64,000 bases of DNA, from NCBI GenBank assembly GCA_028015205.1, contig CM051510.1:29202580-29266579 (forward strand). The letters are read 5' to 3'. The position numbers were made by a program, and so were the translations under genes. Source of the stretch: Mytilisepta virgata (taxonomy: Eukaryota; Mollusca; Bivalvia; Mytilida; Mytilidae). Positions 56,625 to 64,000 of this stretch are shown here, piece by piece; within the stretch, counting starts at the first letter, position 1; each line of letters begins with the position of its first letter. Under the pieces are notes generated by a model, which worked only from the letters and a program-made list of their open reading frames with translations, was not told the origin of the DNA and ran no database searches.

Positions 56625-57062
56625 GAGTCGTTCGAATATTAATTGTGAAATACGGTATATTTTGCTTGAAGTGATAATATACTACGTATTTGTTTCGCAT
56701 GAACGTTTCTTGAAGTTATAAAATAATTCAGCGTTCCGATCGCCTACTTAAAATATTTCGTTCAAGGTATGGTACTGTAAGGACTCTCTAGCGAGTCGTT
56801 CGTAAGTTTTCAAACGCATAAGCGTGACGTGAAGGATTCTTAAGTTGAGTTGTTAATAAAGAAATGAAGACTTCACTGTATACGTGTAATATCAGATATA
56901 AAAGACTCTCTGACGAGTCGTTGAACGTAAAAGACGTTCAACGTAAAGGACTCTCTAGTGAGTCGTTAAAAGATGCTATTATGATTGAAATATTAATTCA
57001 ACAACGAAGTCGTCTACTGAATACTCTATTTCGGTGAGCTACTCTTTAGCGAGTCATGAATT
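56625..57062. repeat. Cluster of short dyads, GACTC(n6)GAGTC type
   Basis: 'ggactctctagcgagtcgtt' (56780) recurs as 'aagactctctgacgagtcgt' (about 56903), 'ggactctctagtgagtcgtt' (about 56948) and 'tactctttagcgagtcatg' (about 57040). A worn copy is at 56834 and a half copy at 56630. Each full copy has 5-bp arms with a 6-base loop. The 56912-56943 interval is itself a hairpin, CGTTGAACGT/ACGTTCAACG. Confidence 0.75.
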
Positions 57063-57319
57063 CTTTATATATGATACTAACCTTGAAATCCAGTAATTAA
57101 AAAAAGACTTCAGGCAATAGGAGTCGCTATATATAGATGTGACTTGGACGTCAAATACTGTTTTTATTTTAGTGCCTACTGAATATGCTCGGGAGTCGGA
57201 TCACGACTGAAGTGAGATAGAAAATCTGCCCCTTTTATATCATTGGACGACTCACTTTCCATATTGACGTCATTTACGTTTAACGACAATCAAATCCAAC
57301 TTACGGCAGTTGTGAAAAT

Positions 57320-57478
57320 ATGTCCGAAATGAACATTTGTGTTTGTGACTCACCCAAAATATTGGAATTACTAGTAAATCAATGCATATACGATTCAAAA
57401 ACGGATAATATAAATGATCTGCCAACTAGGAATTATTATCATGTAGTTTTTGAGGATCGAAAAAGAAATAGAAATTAG
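57320..57478 (+). CDS. Possible 52-residue open frame
   Basis: Starts MSEMNICVCDSPKILELLVN and ends HVVFEDRKRNRN, then TAG. A GTAAGT donor follows eight bases after the stop. The sequence is protein-like, but no family is recognised and it lies just upstream of the decayed retroelement, so it may be a scrap. Confidence 0.25.
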   Translation: MSEMNICVCDSPKILELLVNQCIYDSKTDNINDLPTRNYYHVVFEDRKRNRN

Positions 57479-57784
57479 TAAAACGGTAAGTTGAATGACG
57501 ACTCAATTTCTGAGGATTATTTAGAAAATGACGTTTTTCTTTAAAAAAATCAATGAATAACTAAAAGTTGTATTCTATACTTAAGATATCACTAGTAAAT
57601 TGATATTTCAGTAATATTTTCCGGCTAAGAGGGATTATTTATGTAAAAAATTACGAAAAAAAGGAGAAAACACTACGTTAAATGTAACCAAAATGGAGAC
57701 AACTTGACCAGGCTACCCTTCCGCTAAGTATTCCTGAAATAGGTACATACATCATGTACATCTTATGATAAATACATATTAAAT

Positions 57785-58006
57785 TTGACCTCACATTTGC
57801 TTAACCACAAACGCAAATGCATAAATTCTAAAAGTGAAAGTAGTCAGTCTATTAATAGACGACGTCACATTGCAAACTTGCAAGTCATAGCTAAACGGAT
57901 GCCTCTTAGAATAATGAGTACTATAGACAACAATACACACATAAAAAATAATTCCTGCCTAGAGTTACAGACCCTAAAAGAAATGGAACATAATGCACTG
58001 GCATAA
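57785..58006 (+). CDS. Possible coding remnant upstream of the retroelement
   Basis: A 73-codon open frame without an ATG at its start, containing SINRRRHIANLQVIAKR and ending ELQTLKEMEHNALA. Basic and hydrophilic. It may be an internal or terminal piece of the adjacent element or of an unknown gene. Confidence 0.2.
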   Translation: MTSHLLNHKRKCINSKSESSQSINRRRHIANLQVIAKRMPLRIMSTIDNNTHIKNNSCLELQTLKEMEHNALA

Positions 58007-58529
58007 CCGCTACACTATTTTCAACATTTCTCAACAACAGAAGACCTTATGGACGCATCTCCTCTGAAACCTCTTTGCGGATACCTTTCATATTTGGTAG
58101 GATTTATTGTTATTAAGTTATTCCCTATGACATCTTATGCAAACTGACATATGGCTACATGTAGCAATCTTGTTTACTCTTATGATTCTTCAGGAATATT
58201 TTTTTGCGTGTGATTCAGCGCCTGGGCCGGCCGCGTAAAACTTTAGCGTTCATTTTTCTGTAACGTCAAATATAGCGCCATTGTGTAGCAAAGTTGTTGA
58301 CCAATCAAAATACATGTTCTACACAATCACGCGATGACAAATCAAATTGGAAAATTCTTCATATCACTCTGTACACGATGTGATATCAACTTTTTCTAAC
58401 CGCCTGAGATAATACCAATCAATCACAAGAGAATCATAATTACATATGCGTTACAACTTGGCAACATACAAGTCCGCATTTATAAACAGAGGCGTAAAAG
58501 TACAAACAGTACAAAAAGAATCTAGCCCA

Positions 58530-59400
58530 ATCCTTTAATTTCACTTTTCCTTATATCGAAGACTTTTACATCTCTACTACCCCAGTGAGCTTGAAATTAA
58601 GGATACTACAGATACACCAAAGTCCGCTTCATAGTTAGATTTGTTTCTTGAAATAGACAATGAGGGACATCTGAAGACAAAACTATATGACAAACGTGAT
58701 GACTTCGACTTTCCTATTGTTAACTTCCCTTCTCGAGTGGTAATATACCAGCATCGTATGCATTTTGCGTCTACTTCCTCAGCTTATCCGATTCTCAAGG
58801 GCATGTGTGAGTTACCCTGAATTTCGACAAAGAGGATTACTACTGTCCCAAAAGCTTCTTAACCAGGGTATTTATCAGGGATAAGTTAATATCATCACTT
58901 AAGAAAGTTTACGGTCGTCATCACGAATTGATTGACCGTTACGGTGTTCCAATATCTAAGATGATGTTGGACCTGTTCCCACTGTCGTAACATTTCATGT
59001 GCCTCCACCGATTTGCGACTTCCACCGGATTGACTTTGTTGAAGTTCACGACGGGTGCCTATACGGAGCAGGAACTGCTTTACCCTTCCTTAGCACCTCG
59101 GTTCACTCCTGGTTTTTATAGGAGTTCGTGTTGTTCATTATTTTTTAGTTTTCAGTGTTTATTTGTCGTGCTTGTGGTTGTTCGTTTGTCTGTCCAATGG
59201 ATTACGTTTTTTGATTGCTCCTTCGGTATATTTGTCCTTTTTATTCGTCCTGAGTGCGTTTTGGGTCTATATTATTAGTTCGACGCTTATTATCGAACAA
59301 ACTTCCTGCAAAATGCCAATCCGTGTGCCACAGTTACATTTTATGTTGGAGATCAGCGTTTATCACGAAATAGGTACACGGTTTGTATAAGAACATGCTG
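58530..59400 (+). pseudogene. Decayed reverse-transcriptase-type retroelement, C-terminal region and 3' end
   Basis: In three shifted frames the sequence shows blocks typical of a reverse-transcriptase ORF common in bivalve and lancelet genomes. These are EIKDTTDTPKSAS, followed by a TAG where a Tyr is normal; LDLFLEIDNEGHLKTKLYDK with FDFPIVNFPS; RACVSYPEF with LLLSQKLLNQG; and YGRHHELIDRYGVPISKMM. At least two frameshifts and one nonsense change separate them, so it is dead. The 59010-59300 stretch resembles the usual trailing part of this element. Confidence 0.65.
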
Positions 59401-59654
59401 TTCACATGTTTCCCTCATTTAACAGGCGGTTAACAAAATCTTGACGAAAGTGTGGATAGAACAACAACATGCTATATACTACAAGCCATTTATGGTAATA
59501 TATTTTGGAGATAACTCTATAATATCTTAATATTTGCCGGCATAAGTTTTTTTATTTTTCAAATTTCGAGAATAGTGTCTTGACGGTTTCGAATGAAACG
59601 CATTTGATTCACAATTTTAATACATGACAACAAGTCATAAGATAACAGTATATA

Positions 59655-59660
59655 TTTATT
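59655..59660 (-). terminator. Candidate polyadenylation signal
   Basis: AATAAA on the minus strand, about 58 bases downstream of the stop codon of the NTPase-ankyrin gene. Confidence 0.5.
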
Positions 59661-59717
59661 CGTCTTTAAAACCATATGTTTTAAGGGAAATAATTTAGTT
59701 ATAACGATATAATTCTA

Positions 59718-62578
59718 TTACTTTCCATGTTTAATGCTTTGTTTTAGTTTGTTCTTGATATTTTTATGACCCCGTTTCTTTGCTAATTTAATTGGAGATT
59801 TCTTTTTACATTTACATGCTGTCGGGTCCGCTGAATGCTCTAGTAAAATTGTAACAATCTCTTCGTGGCCCTCGTTACAGGCAACTTGTAATGGCGTCCA
59901 CCCATTTCCTTCTTGGTAATTTATGTCGGCCCCTCTGTTTATCAAAAGATCAATGATATCTGTTTTTTTGAATGCGACAGCATACGTTAGAGGCGATTGT
60001 CCGACAACAGAATCACAGGAATTAATGCATCCGCCATTATCTAAAATTTTTTCAACAATCTTAGAATGCCCTTTTGCGCATGCTATACACAAAACTCCAT
60101 TTGTATACAATTCCGATAAAACGTGTGGTTTATTTTGAATAAACAAATCTACAATATCCAAACTGCCTTCGAAACAAGCGATTGTCAGAGGCGTCCGGCC
60201 ATTTTTTTCTTCAAGATTTATATCAGCACCTCTGTTGATAAGCATATAAACAGCATCTTTTTTATTGGACAATACTGCACAAACCAATGGTGTCTGTCCC
60301 GCTTTATTACAAACATTTATACCTGCGTTATTATCTAAAAGTTTTGCAGCAATAGAAACGTATCCTCTTCCACACGCTAAGTGTAAAGCCGTATTCCCAT
60401 CTACGGTTTGCGAGTCTACTGTACACTTATTTTGAATGAGTAAGTTAACAGTTTTATCATGGCCGTATAGTGTCGCAGCGATAAGCGGGCTATAATTATG
60501 AGAACAACACTGATTTATGCTTGCACCATTTTCAATTAAAATGTCTACGATATCAGAATGACCCTCCACAGAAGCTAAGTATATTGGAGTAGAGCCTTTA
60601 TTGCTACTAACATTGATGTCCTTTATGATTTTGACTAAAAATTTGACTACTTCGGTATGTCCGAAGGCACAGGCGGCATGTAAAGCAGTCCATCCTTGGT
60701 CATCCCGGGAAACAATATCAAGAGCCATGACTGTGTTTTTAGCTATTGATTGTTGGGAAGCAGCATTAAATAAGCATTCTGCAATCTCTATGTGACCCCA
60801 TCTACACGCACAGAAAAAAGACGTTCTACCAAAATTGTCCTTGTAGTTAAGTTCCAAATTATTTTCCACCCAAAATTTTATGCTCTCGGTATTTTCATTG
60901 CTGATGGCATCAATAAATAGGCCGATCGATTGTTTACTGTCTTGGTATAGAATACTATTTGAATGTTTATGTTTAGCTGTCGAATTGTTACGAGAAAAGC
61001 GAGATCCAGATTTTCTGGTATTCGAATTTTCAACAGTTGCTTGCTTTATTTCCAACTCCAAGCACAACTTAGCAATTTCTAAATTTCTTTGGAGAAAGGC
61101 AATGATAAATGCCGTCTGTCCATCGTTATCCTGAGACCACAAAAGTCCATTGTCATACTCCAATAGGCATTTCACAACATCTTCATGTCCATATTTGCTG
61201 GCTATGAAGAGTGGCGACCTTCCATGTTCATCAAACCTTCGTGTTTGATATGGATGATTTTTTATTAAGTATTGTACAAATTCAACATATCCTTTTGAAG
61301 CTGAAATAAACATAGGCGTTGCTCGACCTTTACCATACTTGTAATAACAGTTCATATAGAAGTCGAAATGTCCCGATTTATTTTCCATATGTACCCCATT
61401 TAAGTAAGTCAGGTAAACTTCCCTGTATTCTTTCTTTCTAGTTTGGATATTGTCAAAAACCTCTCGGTAATTGCCTTTCTGCAATTCTCGATCGAATCGT
61501 TCAAAGTAACAACTTTCAAACCCTTTGGTTAAAAGGATATGATTTGTATAACCAGTCACATGTTCTTCGTGAAGCGAACGAAATTTAATTCGATCGGCAA
61601 TAAATTTTATATCGCCGTGTTTCAAAAGGCACGAAAAAATATACGGTGTAATAGCACCTGATATAATATCAAACATCTTATCATGAATAGAAACATATCT
61701 TACTGGCGTTTCTTTAACGTATAGACTCAAACCATGCTTAAAACAATCATGTACTGATGCTAGTGATACGGTTTCTGTGATTTTAGTTTCAGCACAAATA
61801 CCCTGTATAACTGATTGAATGTTGGGTGAACGAACAGAATCAAACCATTCCTTTTCGATTCTATCATTAAAAATTACCAGAAGACAAAGGGCAACAAATG
61901 CTGAACCATTTTTTGGCCTCAAAATTCGAATTTCATTTTCAATTACCTCCCTTGGGTGTTTAAAAAATTCGGGATTTGGGATTTTTATTCTCCTGTAAAC
62001 TGAACAAGCCAAAGGAAAAAAGTCGAAATGACTTAATTCGGTGTCATTGATATCCTTCAGTGTATCTTCCAAGTTATAACTTGCCGCTATAAGCCTCATC
62101 TCGCTAACAGTGAGACCATAATTTTCTGTAAAATTGCACACTGCCAATTTTAGGCATTTTAGTTCTGGGAAATATTTATTTCTGTATATATCTATTCTGC
62201 TTGTTATTATAAATTTGATTTGATCCGACTTTTTAATCAGCTGCTCTATTTCCTCATCTTTTTCTGTCCAGTCATCTGCCTTATTTTGATCAATTGAATA
62301 TTTTCCACATATGTCATTAATCATAAAAACTTGACGCTCTGAATCGTTAAAATCTCTGATGATGTCGTTTGTATTTAAACATGGGATGATTCTAAAGCCC
62401 TTGTCCTGTAACATCAATGCAACATGCTGTGCATTTGCAGATTTTCCGCAACCGGGATGACCGACAATAATAATACCCCTTTGGGTATCAATTTGCTGAA
62501 GAATATATTTTGTGGCTTCAGTTTCAACAAACTGTTTGTCTTCCCTTTTCCACGAGTCTATTTTTGACTTGACAATTT
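59718..62578 (-). CDS. nSTAND3-type P-loop NTPase with C-terminal ankyrin repeats (3' exon)
   Basis: A single exon of about 950 codons, counted here from its first full residue (Ile of IVKSKIDSW). Residues ~10-35 hold a short linker helix (REDKQFVETEATKYILQQID). Walker A GHPGCGKS is at 39-46, a Walker-B-like strand FMINDICG at 84-91, and a sensor strand KFIITSR at 121-127. A helical/winged region (SIHDKMFDII) follows to about 310. Ankyrin repeats run from about 417 to the end, with a low-complexity Ser/Lys/His insert after the third. The layout matches the novel-STAND NTPases expanded in molluscs, which are thought to be signalling switches where nucleotide-driven assembly is controlled by repeat-mediated recognition. 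The acceptor at 62580-62579 fixes the start; the nearby in-frame codons upstream are intronic. Stop TAA is at 59720-59718. Confidence 0.93.
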
Positions 62579-63201
62579 CTACAAAATACAGAGTTAACAT
62601 TAGATGAAATCGTTTGTTAAATCATGGTAAATAACATAGTACTAGTATGTTATTGACATACTGCATTTTCAATGCACATTTAATCTTTCCTTTGCGATAA
62701 AAGTCTGATGCAAGAAAATTCACAATCATCGCCTACTACGTAATAAGCTACGTTTCATTCGACTTTACATGAACGGCGTAGCATAGAATACAGGAATGCG
62801 GCAACCTGAATACACTTCCGATTTGTCTGGGTTCTATCATTTACAATCAAATTTGAATGAAATATATGGAGTTGACTATGGAAATTGTTTCCTTGTTACA
62901 ATGATACAAAACGTATTTCATGGTCAGATATGAGCGTACATTTCATTTCCATGTTGTAGGTTTAATACTCTATTTCACAGAAATAACCTGCACAAGTAGT
63001 CATACGTTTAGATTTTATACTAGTATCTATTAGTACTTCCGACCAGTAATTTTACAATCTGTTTTATATAAAGTAATTCAGCCCTTGCCATTTATTTTGA
63101 GTACTTACCCCGTATTCAGGTTTTTGATAATGTTTATTTAGATCAAAATATGTCTGCATTATATCTAAGCCATAAACTTGTTTTAAATTTCATTAAATTA
63201 C
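62579..63201 (-). other. Intron of the nSTAND3-ankyrin gene
   Basis: GT-AG intron, phase 1. No repeat family or RNA gene is recognised in it. Confidence 0.7.
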
Positions 63202-63376
63202 CAGTTCTATTTTTGTTTTCAGTTTGGAGAGCGCAGACTTCGTTCCGTAATTCTTCTATTTCTTTTTCTCTACAGAGTTCTTTTTCGATCTCTTCTCTTT
63301 TTGATACAGTGAAAGTCTTTGTGGATAGATCCTCAATACGTTCTTTAAAATCATCTCCACCAAGACGCTCTATTGC
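63202..63376 (-). CDS. Upstream exon of the nSTAND3-ankyrin gene (charged, coiled-coil)
   Basis: Between acceptor 'cttttttcaattttag' and donor AACTG|GTAATT lie 58 codons plus one base: AIERLGGDDFKERIEDLSTK, then TFTVSKREEIEKELCREKE, then a Glu/Lys-rich end. The spare G joins the AA that opens the next exon to give Glu, so the frame is continuous across the 623-bp intron. The heptad-like charge pattern predicts a coiled coil. In related mollusc proteins such a segment often follows a DZIP3/HEPN-like N-terminal domain, which would lie beyond the right edge. Confidence 0.8.
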
Positions 63377-63559
63377 CTAAAATTGAAAAAAGAAAACACA
63401 TTTGACTAACAAAATATGAATATTTGTTCATTTATGACGTCATCTGTGCTCAAAGTCCAAAATATTAAACGTTTTACTTCACAGTGGTATCGAAATACTT
63501 GAACGGATCTGGTGATCTCTTCATCGACTTGGGGGTCCATCAATCAGCGGTAATAATGA

Positions 63560-64000
63560 CTTGAGGCTCAGAGGGCCGGGCCTGTATCGCTCACCTGGCA
63601 GAAACAAGAATTGCCCATGGCGGCCATCTTTGTCGCATGATCTGGACAAAATGAAAAATTTTGTAAATATACCTCCCACAGATGCTTCTTGTCAAGTATC
63701 GTTTCATTTGGCCAAGTGGTTTCAGAGAAGAAGATTTCTTTATATCAGCCTATCAGAAACAAGAATTGCCCATTGCAGCCATGCTTGTCATCCAATCAGG
63801 ATGAAAAAATTAATTTCATAAAAAAAATTCCATAGATGCTTCCTGTCAAGTTTGGCAGTTTTGGCCAATTAGTTCCATATTTTTTTTTATATCAACCAAT
63901 GAGAATCAAGAATTAACCATGGCGGCCATGTTTGTTGCCCGATCGGGACGAAATGAGGAAACTTAGTAAAGAACCTCCCATAGATGATTCCTGTCAAGTT
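63560..64000 (+). mobile_element. 'gaggctcagagggccgggcc' tandem-core element, cut by the window edge
   Basis: Head 'cttgaggctcagagggccgg' and 'tgtatcgctcacctgg'. At least three units contain 'agaaacaagaattgcccat', 'ggcggccat' and 'cttcctgtcaagttt', most like the element at 37604-39370. It occupies the 5'-side intron or upstream region of the nSTAND3 gene. Confidence 0.65.

Noticed and set aside
56890..56960. Hammerhead ribozyme (CTGACGA with a neighbouring hairpin)
   Set aside because: CTGANGA is present, but the required GAAA after stem II and a matching stem III are not.

Overview
This is an animal nuclear genome window, AT-rich, intron-rich and packed with repeats. Several repeat families look to me like those of marine mussels (Mytilidae, probably Mytilus): the 'agaggctctcaagagcctg', 'gtgagcaaagctcac' and 'gtctcgcctgtc' families and a tRNA-derived SINE ending in 'ccactggacgttaaac'. 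A lineage-expanded NTPase-ankyrin gene also fits a bivalve. The species is inferred from memory, not shown by a search.

Two genes are secure. (1) Prefoldin subunit 5 lies on the minus strand in five phase-consistent coding exons (50274 down to 39833) that encode a complete 158-residue protein. (2) A P-loop NTPase-ankyrin repeat protein of the nSTAND3 type lies on the minus strand: a large 3' exon (62578-59718) joined in exact phase to a charged upstream exon (63376-63202). Its 5' end is outside the window.

A third, unnamed gene occupies the left side on the minus strand. Its clearest exon (6014-3396) is an array of 33 uninterrupted 78-bp units (26 residues each) bounded by good splice sites. 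Two phase-matched exons follow (2564-2407 and 1003-926), and the gene runs off the left edge. A small SET-domain-like exon at 18213-18153 on the same strand may belong to it, but the phases show at least one exon between them is missing.

Layout: 1-6 kb, unnamed gene; 6-17.8 kb, a dense run of non-autonomous elements, most with 160-180 bp internal tandem units; 18.2 kb, SET-like exon; 19.5-24.7 kb, nested elements including an element with an internal inversion; 25-37.6 kb, mostly AT-rich non-coding DNA with scattered elements; 37.6-39.7 kb, more elements; 39.8-50.3 kb, prefoldin gene whose introns hold a SINE, tandem-unit elements, hairpins and three unexplained coding-like stretches on the same strand; 50.4-57 kb, non-coding DNA with dyads and hairpins; 57-59.4 kb, a decayed retroelement; 59.7-63.4 kb, NTPase-ankyrin gene; 63.56 kb to the end, another tandem-unit element.

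The most unusual items are the 33-copy coding minisatellite, the three phase-clean orphan exons inside prefoldin introns, the inverted segment inside a mobile element with a second element at its breakpoint, and the shared architecture of the tandem-core elements (terminal hairpin, 160-180 bp units, GACGGAC tract, inverted ends).
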